Below are positions 10,315 through 22,300 of a DNA stretch of 64,000 nucleotides, in pieces. The notes beneath the pieces were generated by a model. It searched no databases, was not told the DNA's origin, and saw only the letters and a list, made by a program, of their open reading frames with translations. The position numbers were made by a program, and so were the translations under genes. This DNA is from Talpa occidentalis (lineage: Eukaryota; Chordata; Mammalia; Eulipotyphla; Talpidae): positions 12,812,714-12,876,713 of the forward strand of contig NW_023600993.1 in assembly GCF_014898055.3 (NCBI RefSeq), read 5' to 3'. How positions within the stretch are numbered: position 1 is the stretch's first letter; each line of letters begins with the position of its first letter.

Positions 10315-13300
10315 CGCATGTATATATGTATGTATGTATATATGTATGTGTGTATATATGTGTGTGTGTATATATGTGTGTGTGTATATATAAAATACAG
10401 TGTGTATATAGTATATATATGCTATATACTATATATGCTATATACTATATGTTATATACTACATACTATACACTATATATACACTATACTACACTAGATG
10501 TAGTACATATACTATATATATATATATATATCATTGCCATGTTTAAAGTTTATATGTACCTAGTTTCATTCAAGAATCTAACTGATGTCAGTTAAACTGT
10601 TACAAATGAGATAATCTAGCTCTTGACTGTATTTTTACAGATTATTACATTGAAAGAAAATAATGAATGTTTATAAAATAAATACCTTTTTTGTAAACCT
10701 TAAAAAATGAGAGTAATGATGTAATGGTGAATCCTCTGATGATTACTACTTGTCTTTGTAATGAGATATTGAGAAAATGAGGCAAAGGAAGATACCTGTT
10801 CTGCTGAAGAAATCCTGCCTTCCTTGATCTCGCCTACAGATTTAAAATTAATCCCAAAGTTCTGTAGTTTTTTTTTTCCACCTGTCTTTGTAAACAACCA
10901 AAAGGTTTCTGGACTTCTTAACCTTAGTTCTAGAAACCAATTTTAACTGAGTTTTGTTAAATTTTTTACTCATTTTGCAAACTTACTGAACCTTACAATG
11001 TGTTGGTTCTGAGCTTGATCTAGGGAATTGAAAGGAATGTCAAGAATACTCTAGAAGTATTTGTGGGAGGAATGAATATGGTGGGTTCAGTGTACACATA
11101 AACGAGTTTCTTGCTGGGACCCGGGCTTGAACCCTGACTCAGCCACTCCTTAGTGATCTTGAGCAAGTGACTAAACCTTTCAGTTTCCTCATCTGCAGAA
11201 TGGAAAATAACAGCACCATTTCTTGGGGTGTAATATGATTACTCCTATCACCTAAATGATAATGCACTGAATATTTAACCCAACACCCAGAATATACTCG
11301 AGACAAACGTGCCTTAGACATTGGCTGTTGTTACTCACAGGAGTGTAATTGTGAGCCTGTGATTGGCAGGGAAATACTGATTAGTGAGGGAGGTGGGTTA
11401 GTATCTTTGGGAATGCTTGAGGCCCAACCCAGAGGTAGGAGAGGAATGTGGCCATTTAAAAAAAGATTCAAGGGGCTTTTCCATTGAGGGAGGGAGAAGG
11501 AGGAACAGTACAGGAGGAGGAGGACCAGTCAGAGGCAGGAGTTCAGTGTCGGCTGCCCCAGGCACGGAGAAAACTTCAGGGTGGAAAAGAAGTAAAAGAA
11601 TCAAATTCAAAGAGATCAGGGAGAGTGAGAACTGACACTGGGCGTTGAGTTTGGTTGTTGAGGAAGATGCCAGCCAACCTTGGAAGGAGACGTTGCCAGA
11701 GGGAAGCCAGATACCTGTGGTTGTGGAGAGCGTCAGGACTAGGAAAGGCTGTTGGGAAGGAAGCGTCAGTAGAGGCAGGGATTAAAGGCAAGATTTCTCA
11801 AAGAGCATAACGACAAGTCTGGCTTTTACATTTATATGAGCAAAATAGTAGGCTGTGGACACAGCCACCGCAGCGCACAGTCCTGTTGTCACCCACGAGA
11901 ACAGACCTCTTGGTGGCGGACAGCTATTCCTGGGGTCCTGCGTGGCAGCGTGGGTATGGTGGCCCGGACAATAGTAAACTCATGGGCTGTAACAGATAAT
12001 GTAACAAATAAATGCTAATAATTATCATTATTGCAGTAAAACAACTGACAAGTACTCACTGTGGGCCAGCAGTGTTATAAGTGCTTTGCATGTATTATCT
12101 AGTCCTCCCCACCACTCTCGGGGTGTAGGCGTTATTCTCCTTCTACACCTGAGGGACTCAGTAACCAGACCAGAGTCACATGGCTGGTAGTAAGTGCTGG
12201 AACCAGGATTAGATACCAGGTCACCCCACTGCTGAGCTGCTGATTCCTCCATGCTATGAACAGCCAGGTTATGCTGCTTCCTTCTATTTTGTTCTTAGTT
12301 GCTCAGGTGGGCAAATGCCATTAGACATCATGTCTAATGAAACAGGCCTAGAGAGAGGGAAGTTGAGTATGAAGGAAAGGGTGGTGGGGGCTGATGAGGC
12401 AGGGTTTCAGAGTAGATCAGCAGGACTAGCGTCAAAAGCACAGAGAGACAGTGGTGGAAAATCACCCCGCTTGCTCTCAGGGAGAGGAGGAAGTGAGACC
12501 TGGCACAAATACACAGAAGGGGAGGCAAGGATTTTGCCGGAGAGAGAGGCAGCCAATTTTAGGAGATGTTTTGAGGTGGTGAGGGAGACAAACATTCTTC
12601 AGGAGAACTTTCCAGTGGATTGTTAAGAATTGCCTCCTGCTAGTTGGGTTGGACCAATCCTATCGGAGAAAAGGGCTGTATGAGCTGATGCCAGCGTGGG
12701 GGTTCACTGGCCTCCACAGATTCCCCAGCACCCTTTCGAGAGCCAGGAAGCAACCACGCCCCCAAGGAGAATAACTGTTTTGGGCACTTGGTGCTGATTT
12801 TGATTTGCTGCAGAGGTGGAGTTAAATGGAGTAGAAGGTAAGGAGTCATGTGTTCTTTTCACCCTTTGGTGAAGAAGTGTCCCAGGTTTAGGGCGGAAGA
12901 GAAACCAGAGCCAAGAGGAGCAGAATAAAGGCAAGACAGGCATTTTGAACTTAAGGGGTACTGGATGGTGCTTAACCGAAGGTTGCCTAAATCAGACCTT
13001 TTCAGGGTTTCCTAGAAATCAGATCCATCATTAGAATGGTGCTTTTCAAGCTGTCTGGAAGGAAGGGCTGTTTTGTTGTTGTTTTTGTAAAATATAACAA
13101 AAAATGAGTTAGAAAAGATAAGGAAAAAAACCATCACGGTGCAGCACAATTCATAGCAGCTGGGACACGGAATCAGCCCAAATGTCCATCTGTAGCGCCT
13201 GGATCAAAAAGATGTGGTGTATCCACGCTGGGAAATTATTATTCAGCCATAAGGGGAGATGAAATGCAGCCATTTTCACCAAAATGGAAGGCGTTTGAGG

Positions 13301-16300
13301 GAATCGTGTGTAATAAAGCAAGCCAGAGTGACAAATACTGGACATTTACATGGCAGAAGATTTGATAGTAAAATACTTACAAAACCTGGTGGACATTAAC
13401 ATCATGAGGGCTCTGAGGCTAATAGGGAGCAGGGAGGGAAAGAGACAAGGGACTAGAAGGGAAGGTGATGAAGGGAAAAAGTTCAAATAAAAAAATAAAT
13501 ACCATTAAATATACTAAAAAGACAGAGTTACAATTCTAATTTGTTTTCTATTATTAGATTAACAATTACTCTGTGAAATTGCTCCCCAAGTTCCTAGGTG
13601 CTGACTTGTAGTTTCTGAAATTAGTTTAGCAAGGACTCGCTGCAGTCACAGAACAAGCATGGACTCATGGCCTCGGGGGGGGTGGGGGAGTCTCAGTTTT
13701 TTGTGGTCCTGATGGAGAATTTGGCCACCAGGCAGGTGGTTGACGTGGCCCCAAGCACTTACCAGAGTGACACTCAAATAAACGCTTGCTAAGCGGCCCC
13801 TTTAAGAGGTGGTTTTTGTCTGCAGAGGAAAATTAAATTAGTCTGATAGCAAGTCTCGAAAATTCGATGATAAAATTTGTTCACCTAGTGGTAGAGAGAA
13901 TTTCCAAGCAAAGTGAGCTTTGCTTAAAATTTTCAAAAGCATAACTTTAGAAGATTTCAAAAAGCCTTAGATACCTCACAGCCTCGCTTTGTTCCTGGCG
14001 TCGTGGACACAGTAACCTCAGCCACAGTTCATCTTTCGGCTCTAGGTGGTGGCGGCTGCCAAGGTGTGTGGAGTTGCCCACGAGTCCCCATCCGTGAAGA
14101 GACTCCGCCTGCTGATCGCTGACAAAGGGTTTTCCTTTAAAGCTGGCCAGTGGTGAGTGCTTTTTCTGTTTCCTAAGTTGTGTGTGTTCAGGAAGGTGCT
14201 GTCAGATGGAAGGGCTTGTTTTTCCTTTGGGAAAAAGGACTTCTGTGGCCAGCGTGGCTTCCAAGGGTAGCAGGTCTAGACCGTCTCCACTTGGGGGAAG
14301 GCTTTTCTGGCAGGGAGAATCTGATTCCTTTGTTGACCTCCGAACCTACCTCTGTTTAAGCCGGTGACCCCTCGAGTCATATGAAAATCGCTGCCTTGAG
14401 TTTTTACATTCAAGGGAAGCAGCTAGTTCTGGTGGGTGCAGGAGACAGCTCTGATGATTCTGTTCTGCAGGAGTGGTCGCTAATAGAATGCACCGCAGAA
14501 ATCTAATCTGCTTGAGTCATGTGTTGCTGGAACTGATCGGCTTCTTAAAAATCCGTGTCTATGTCAAATCGAGTAAACAAACAGCAGGCTGAGAAGAGGA
14601 ATAACCGCTAACATCAGAGCTGACCTCCCTCCACCGAATTCCTGCATCACACATACCTGGTCTGGGCTGAGTTTAAATACTTGCTGAATTGACTCCCAGG
14701 CTCCCCTCTCAGGAACCGGCCCCATTGGGCTCTGTGGCCTCAGTGACAGCAGCAGCCCAGCTGCCCCACCGTGCCGGCACGCAGCCTCGCCCAGCAGCAG
14801 CCCAAGTGGAATTGTAAAGAAGGCGGCTCGTGTTTCCCTAGGAAAGGTGTGTTTGGGTGAATGTTTCCTTTATTTGAATAAAGCATTCATTTCTAAATGA
14901 ATTTCTGGCATGTCAGTCTCGGTAGTGTTTCTTAGGAGTCACTTGACTAATTTTGGCAGTCCATCTGGAAATGTGGTTTTGTTAGAAGGGGGATGTGTGA
15001 TAATAGCAAGTGTGATAATAGCAAGAGTTAGCAGTCTTGTGTTAATAGTTTGCCTTTGAATTTAGAACTAGGAAACAAGATGCTGATTGCAATAATTTGC
15101 GTTGGTGAAGCAATTTACTGCAATCTTTGCACATGTGCAGTGATACATATTAAATGCATTTGGGCTGTTGTAGGGGGGTGGGCCACATTTTTACCCTGCA
15201 CAGATAGTTTAGCAGTCGTTCGATGGAAAAGTGGAAACTTTGATTGTCTCAGTCTATTCTTCCACATTTCCCTTCTGCGGGAGCATTTGTGTCCTGTACA
15301 TAGCGCTATCTCTGCGCCTTCAACTGGGGCCTTGGCTTCAACCCCATGTCCTGATTACGAGAAGCCTGTGCATTTGGTTAATAAAGCTGCTCCCGTGGTG
15401 CCTGCAAGCGGGACTCTAGCTGAAAAAAAAAAATCCTCATTCCCCAGCGACACATACAGAGACAGCCTCTGCTGTGATCCTGAAGATGGAGTAACTCGGG
15501 GGTGGTGACACTGTGTCACCAGTGAACACGGTGGCCTCACCTATGTTCCTTCTGGTTCTCCTGTGAACCTGTCTCCTGCTTTGGGGGGCAGACTTGGGGG
15601 TGATCATCGTGGGTGGTTCGGGGTGGCCCTCTCCTTGCCTGGTGTGGGTTCTTGCACATTCCTGGCACCTGCACCCTCTCCCTCTTGAAGGCCATCACCC
15701 CTGATGCTCCGGGATATGGCTCTGGGACTCTGAGTGCCTGTGGAAATTTGACTTTGTGCTGATCGGCCCTTAGGTCGGGGGCTCAGCTCCTTTGGTGCTG
15801 CTGCTAGCTGGCTTGCCCACCAGCTCTCTCAGATCACCTCCTCATGGCACTTTGGGGAAAAGGACAGGCCTAGGGAAAGAGGGAGCGTGAATGTGGCGGC
15901 TGGGCCGTTTGCTCAGAGCAGAGTGCCGCTCTTGAGCACAGGGAGGCCTGCTGTTCCCGGAGGAGACGGGGCCATCACCCCACACCTCTGAACTCTTGGC
16001 CAGTGGCCTCCTCTGCCACCTGTCAAACTCTGAGGAGGAGGCTCCAGACCTGCCTCTAAACAGTGCTCCGAGTTTTGGGCTCAGGTGCCCAGTGGACACT
16101 GCATAGGCCAGACCCGTGCTTACTGTGTTCTGCCGGGCTCCTGGCGGGGACTGGTTCCTGTCCTCGGAGATTATTTCCAGGAGGTCAGACGATCCGGTCC
16201 AGAGAGAGAGGCCAAAAGAAGAAACCCCTTAGAACCATTTCTCCCATGAGCTCCTCTTACCGCTGGGTCCTCCCCTGAGCACCTAGGTCCTCGGTGATCC

Positions 16301-16350
16301 TGCTCTTGACCTTTGCAGAATTCCTAGAAAAATTGGCAAATTGGCGCATG

Positions 16351-16381
<31 letters not shown>

Positions 16382-19300
16382 GGGGTGGAGTCTGCCACCA
16401 GTGGTCCTGAAGCCCATGTGGTGCCCAGGCTTACATGCCGGATGCCTTGGAGTCTGGCTCCCCAGCTTGCTTCTCTGCCTGCTGACTGTGATGTGGGCAT
16501 TTTCCTTCCTTCTCTGGGCTTCTGCGACCATGGCCTTACACAGGGAAGAGTAATCATCCTCTGTTTGGGCTGTGTCACGTGTTTAAAAGATGCTTAAGGC
16601 TTAGCTTTATTAGTTTGTCTTCCTTTTTTGTTATTGCCAGTGTTTCACTCAGTCATTTAGCTCATCTGTGCCAGCGAGGCTCAGCAGGCAGATTCCAGTT
16701 GAGTTCCTTGGAGGGGTCCCCTGCAGTGAAGTCGCTGGTTGGCAGTGTGGCAGGCAGGGTAGGAGGGGTGACAGCAAGTCTACTCCCCAAGGGGCCGCAG
16801 TCAATACTGACTTCACCCTGGGCTGTGCACAGGACACCGCCTGAGAGGAGGCCAGGCCAGAGTTTCACAGAGAGAAGTGTGTCTCTATTTAATGCAAGAT
16901 AACATAAGATTTTATGCTTGAAAGTGACTCTGGGCCCTTCTAAGAGAACATCAGGCAGAAACAGAGGAGCAAGATGAGAGGGACAGGACTTGCCCCCTGC
17001 CCTCCTGCAGGGCCACAATGGTGGGCATGTTCCTTGGGCCCTGTTCAGACCGTCCTGCTCCATCGCTGGTCTGGTGGGCGCTGTGTGACCTTCAGACACG
17101 TACGACGTTTTTCTGAATTCTTCATGCTCGGGAGAATTGACTGCTGCCGCCTCTGCTTTCCTCTTCACCCCAGCCCCTGCAAATACATTAAAAATTAATA
17201 CTAATAAAGAACAGTGGCTTTATTAATGTTTTCCTGATAAAGTCAGGAGCACATATGTTGGCGCTAAGAAGAAATCTATGCTAAGTACATCTCCTTCCAG
17301 ACAGCTCTCAGCGCCGAGCACAGTCTCTGTCACAGACAGATTTTTCATGGCCTGTCTACTCGGTGTCGTCTGCAGTGTTTGCATGAGGAAGGGGGGGGCC
17401 CCAGTGCTGTAGAGTGTTGGGATGTCCTGGGGAAGCATTGCCACCTGGCCCCCATTTGTGTACCTGCTGTGTGCTGGCGCCGGGGGCTGCTTCTCTGGCC
17501 CCAGGGCTGCCTGCGGGGTGACAGAGGTGAGATGTATGCTTCCCTGCAGACTTGAGCACGCCTCTCAGTTCTGCAGGTACCCCTGGGGTGCAGTAGTGTC
17601 TCAGTTCTTGGCTCCAGGAGTACAAGTCCAGTATGTGCTTAAAATTCAATTCTTATATGATGTTTTACTAAATATGTATTGTATGTATTTTATCAATTCC
17701 ATTAAATTCCATTTCTTAATTCCGTTCAGACGAGGTTTCTGTGCCATTCAAATTCTTCTGTAGCACTGAACGGAGTCCTTTTTTCTAAAGGTGGAGGTAG
17801 CTTTCCCAAGTTACTTGAGAAGAGATTCCCTTTCACTCACCTTCGAGAACAATCTTGATCAACATCAAGCAGTAGAGGGCACTAAAGTTCAGGAGATGGA
17901 GCCACAAAAGTAGATCATTGCTTGTTTTTTTAAACATGGAAGCAGTGGAGATGCTATGTACCTCCTCTGTGATAGTCTATCGCTCCCGTGTTGATAAATA
18001 TTGCCCATGGTCTTTTAAAATTTGTATATTGTCTGAAATTAAAGGGGAATTAAAGTATTTATGGATAAGTATCAAGTGAATATAGGCAAAAATAGGCTAG
18101 GGAACTAGCGACCAGAAATGGAGTATTTCTAGTCCAGACTGGTTTTTTAAGACTATAAACATTGACTGGATATTTGAGGTCAAGGATCAGAGGAAAATAT
18201 CTTCTAAGGGCTTAGATCAAGCCAGTAGAACATTGTGTGCTTTGCATGATAGGAAGACAAGGCAGGAAAGTGATACTTTGAGTCTTTTGATGGCTGAGCA
18301 GCATCTAGATGGATGTATGCATTTTTAGAAATGGGGATGAGAATTTTTTAAGCTTTCCAGCTCTAATAAATTCTTCCATTGGTATGTAACCAGGTTTGTT
18401 GCATTTCTTAGAATTCCCACCAAAAAAAAGGGTTACTGTGGTATAGAATAACTGAAGAAACTTAGGAGAGTTCTAGACTATGGGAGTGTGGGTAGAAGCA
18501 AAGAAGGAAACCGAAGACTTTGGGAACTTCCAAGGCCAAGTCCACCAGTTTCGTCAAATGCCAGTGAAAGTTTTTGTTGCCTTTTTTATTTTACACTTTT
18601 AAAAAGCTTTTCAGATACACTTATCATAAAACTCACCCATTTAAAGTCTATAATCAAGTGCTTTTTTAGTATATTTACAAAACTGTATGCCATCGACAAC
18701 AGACAAATTCTAAAACATCCTCACCATCCCTTATGCCAACCATCATTCATTCCCCAGCCCCTCACCCCCTTAAACAACCACTGTTCTACTTTATGACTTT
18801 ATGGACTTGTTTATTCTGGACAAGTCGTATCAATGGAATTATATAATATGTGGTCTTTTTTTTTTGCAACTGTCTTTTTTTGCCTAATGCAATTTCAGCA
18901 GCCATCTGTGTTGCGCTCATCAGTGGAATATCAGTACGTCATTCCATTGCGTGGACACACCACATTTTGTTTACACAGCATCGGTTGGTGAAGATTAAGA
19001 TTGCTCCCACTGGTAGTCTATATCAGTTAGGGTGCTATGACCATTAGCGTACAGGGTTTCCTTTGGAGCTATATTTTCATTTCTCTTGGGTTTATACTTA
19101 GGAGTAAGATTGTTGGTCATATGGTGACCATTTAACATTTTAAGTCACTACCAAAGTGGCTGTGCCGTTTTACAATCCCACCAGGATTGTAGAAGGGTTC
19201 CAGCTTCTCCAGATTTATTATGTAAAGCTGTTAAATTTTATCCAATGCCTTTTGTGTCTATTGAGATGATCGTGCGGATTTTGTCCTTTATTCTACTAAG

Positions 19301-22300
19301 CAGTCTCATTGATTGATTGTCAGATGTTAAACCAACCTTTTGTTCCTTGGGTGTTTTTTTTAATCTATAGTCACAAGGGATATTGAGAAATCATTTCTAT
19401 TCTTGTGATAGCTTTATCAGTGTGTTACTGGCCTTCTAGAATGAGTTTGGAGAGCTTGTGAAGGATTAGTATTAATTTTTCTTAAATTGTAGGGCTTACC
19501 AGTGATGATTTTAGACCTATGATTTTTTTGCAGGAGGCTTTAAAATGACCAATTCACTCCATTTACTTAGTATGGACTTGTTCACAATTTGTTTCTTCTT
19601 AAGTCCCATTTGGCAGTTTGTGTCTTTCTTGGAATATGCCCATTGCATATCAGCTTCGTAATGTTTGGTCTTACAGTTTTTCATAATATTCCTGTATAAT
19701 CTTTTTCATTTTTGTGAGATTGGTGATGCTGTCCCCTTTCACTTTTGACTTTAGTAATTCAATCTTTTCTTAGTCTGGCTAAAAGTGTGTCAGTTTTGCC
19801 TATTTTGTTGCCCACTTTTAAAATTACTTCCACAATAATTATTTATTTCGTCCTTCCTTTCAGGATTGATTTCTTTATTCCAGGAGTCTCTGTGGTTGGT
19901 GGATTCTCAATATGCTCTAGCCCGAGACTGCTGGAGCAAGAGAGAATGATAGAGCTGGCAGTGAAATACACGAACCACCCTCCTTCCCTCTGGATTCACA
20001 ATCAGGTGAGCAAATTGCCAGCTTAAACTTGGGAATCTGGGCATCTCTGCCCTGCACCACATTTGTGTTCAGCACACTTACCTCCAGACTTGCGGGAAAA
20101 GGGCACACATGCTTGCAAACAGACCCCCCCCCCCCCGCCAATATCCCAAATGCAGACTCCATAAAGGGCAAAGAAGCAGAATCCTTCTGATGCATTAAGG
20201 ATGGCCCAAAGATCTTTTGGGATCTGGAAATATCTTCTAGGTCACCAAATTCTGTTCATTTGAATACCACTTTAGGATTAAACATTTTACTTTTTATGTA
20301 ACTTTTTGAAAATTGACTCTCTTAATGCATAAATGGCAAATCTTTAAATCAAATTGTCTTGTCCCAACCATCCTAAATAAAGAGAATCACACTATCGTTC
20401 TCTCACTTGGAGGGGAAACAGTCTCTGATTACATACTGCTGGTGCCCAGAGCCGAGTTCTGCTAAATCTGTGGTGCCATTTCAGTCTCTGGAGAGTTCTT
20501 CACACAGGATCTGAGAGGGAATCCACATTTGCTGCTAATAACTCACGCTGCCCCCCCAGGCTGAACACAGTCCTACATAAGCTGCTCATTACCTACCTGC
20601 TGGAACTCTGACAACACGGAATGATCTCAGAGGAGATCAGTCACTTGTTTTCTTAGCTTTTGATTCATGTCTCCTTCTTGCTGCCATCTTCACTTCTAGA
20701 ATGTACCATCTGTGCGAATCTGACTTCACATAGAGCTTCTTCCTTTCTTTTCCTGGAAATGATCAGAACTCAACAAAGGAAAACAGAAACTTCATTTTCA
20801 GCACAACTTAGAAACACATTCCATTATGTTTTACATAATGAAATGTTAGTTTATGTAGGAGCCATGTGGGACTAAGAAGGGGCCAGAGACCACCAGTAGC
20901 AGATGTCATAGGTCACCACCAAGAACACGGGGGAGTGGGGTGGAGGCAGAAGCTTACAGCCTCTTGTGAGTGTGTTAAATGGACATTTGTTAAGAGAGCC
21001 CGGGGTGTACAGTGGAGAGCCAGTAGAGAAACTCAAATAGAGGCTTTTACTCACAGGTCCTGGAGGAAATACTTGCCTGTCTGAGGGCCACATGGGGAGG
21101 TCAAGGCAGGGTGTAGGCAGAGAGATTCAGCACGTGGGGTATATGCCTTCATGAGGGCCCTTGGGAGGAGTACTTTGGGATTCCTTAGACTAAGGCAGGG
21201 TTGGTCAGTTCAAACCAAGAAAAGCAGGATTTTTGTAGGCTCCATGGGGTCTTATCTAAGGGTCCCACGAGAGAAAGACTTTGGAGTCAGAGGGAACTGG
21301 TTATACCAAGGTCATTGGGAAATCACTTCTGGAACTTCTGTTTCCTTGTGGCTCTGCAGGCTGTTAATGAGGCAGCGAGCTCGTGTGTGGGGCTAGTGTC
21401 AGTAGAAGGCCCCACAGGTGGCTTGCCAACACAGTGGGTGCTGAGGCCGCAATACCATGGAGTATCTTAGCTGAATTCTCAGCATAACCCTTGTCTGCAC
21501 GAGAGTGTGAAAACAAGGTGAAATTAAAGGTTCCAACAAGATGCACTTGGGTTCTGTTAGGAGACAGCGCACAGAGGACCAGCTCACACAGATAAGCCAT
21601 ATCTGTAGCAGCAACATGTCATTGTAGTGGCTGGAGCGCACTTTTGTGTTGTGAATCGTTATTTTAGGACACTCTCTTGGCTCATCATACGATGTAGGAC
21701 CTTCGTGAAAATAGAGGATCAAAAAAAAAAAAATCCCTATTCACGCAATTGCATGAAAGAATCAAGAAGACATGAATAAATGGAGAGATATAGTATGTCC
21801 ATGGATGAGAAGATGCAGCAGAGAAGTCAGTTCTCTTAAATCGATAGTCTGTATTTGCTAACAGCAGCCAAAATATCAGCAGGACTTTTCGTAGATCTAA
21901 ATAAACCAACTCTAGGGTTTGTATGAGAGGCAGAAGAAGTAGAATAGCTAGGTCCATTTTGAAAAAGAAGAATAAAGAGGGAGGAATTAGTAAATTCAGA
22001 TTAAAATAAAGCTGTAATAATCAAAACAGTATGCTGGGAGGGAAGCAAGACACACAGATCAATGGAACAGAATAAAGAGCTCAGAAACAAGCGTGTGTGT
22101 GCGCACACACACACACACACACCCCACAGTCATTTGATTTTTGACAAACAGGCTAAAGAAAATCAGTGAAAAAAGGATAATCTCAACAAATAGTGCCAGA
22201 GCAATTGTACATAACTATGCCAAAAGAAAAAAAAATCACACTTTATATTCAAAATTAAAATAGAGTATACATCTAAGTGTAATGGGACTGTTGTGTATCT

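Larger units (their letters stand above)
5040..14045 (+). other. OXNAD1: OXNAD1 intron between coding exons 2 and 3
   Basis: A 9.0-kb intron with no exon or RNA gene seen. It holds a SINE (5611-5893), a hAT-type DNA transposon (5975-6205), a GT microsatellite (7531-7584), an old LTR-like repeat (7600-8170), an L1 3' end (8270-8435), a two-unit tandem (8487-8535), MIRs (8975-9135, 11115-11340, 12035-12250), a long TG/TA tract (10261-10540) and an L1 fragment (13130-13400). Stretches 6210-7480, 9140-10030 and 11400-12020 hold nothing I can name, apart from purine-rich diverged sequence. Confidence 0.7.
14153..19863 (+). other. OXNAD1: OXNAD1 intron between coding exons 3 and 4
   Basis: A 5.7-kb intron. 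It holds a perfect 15-bp tandem duplication (14996-15025), a (CA)n tract (16351-16377) and a large antisense L1 remnant (18580-19825) occupying the last 1.2 kb. Between 14160 and 18570 I see no exon, RNA gene or confidently named repeat. Confidence 0.7.

Noticed and set aside
10035..10595. Three open frames of 94-112 residues rich in Tyr, Ile, Val and Cys
   Set aside because: They are translations of the TG/TA microsatellite.
16662..17168. 168-residue minus-strand open frame in an OXNAD1 intron
   Set aside because: No recognisable domain or start context, and it overlaps other open frames on the opposite strand; best explained by chance in moderately GC-rich sequence.
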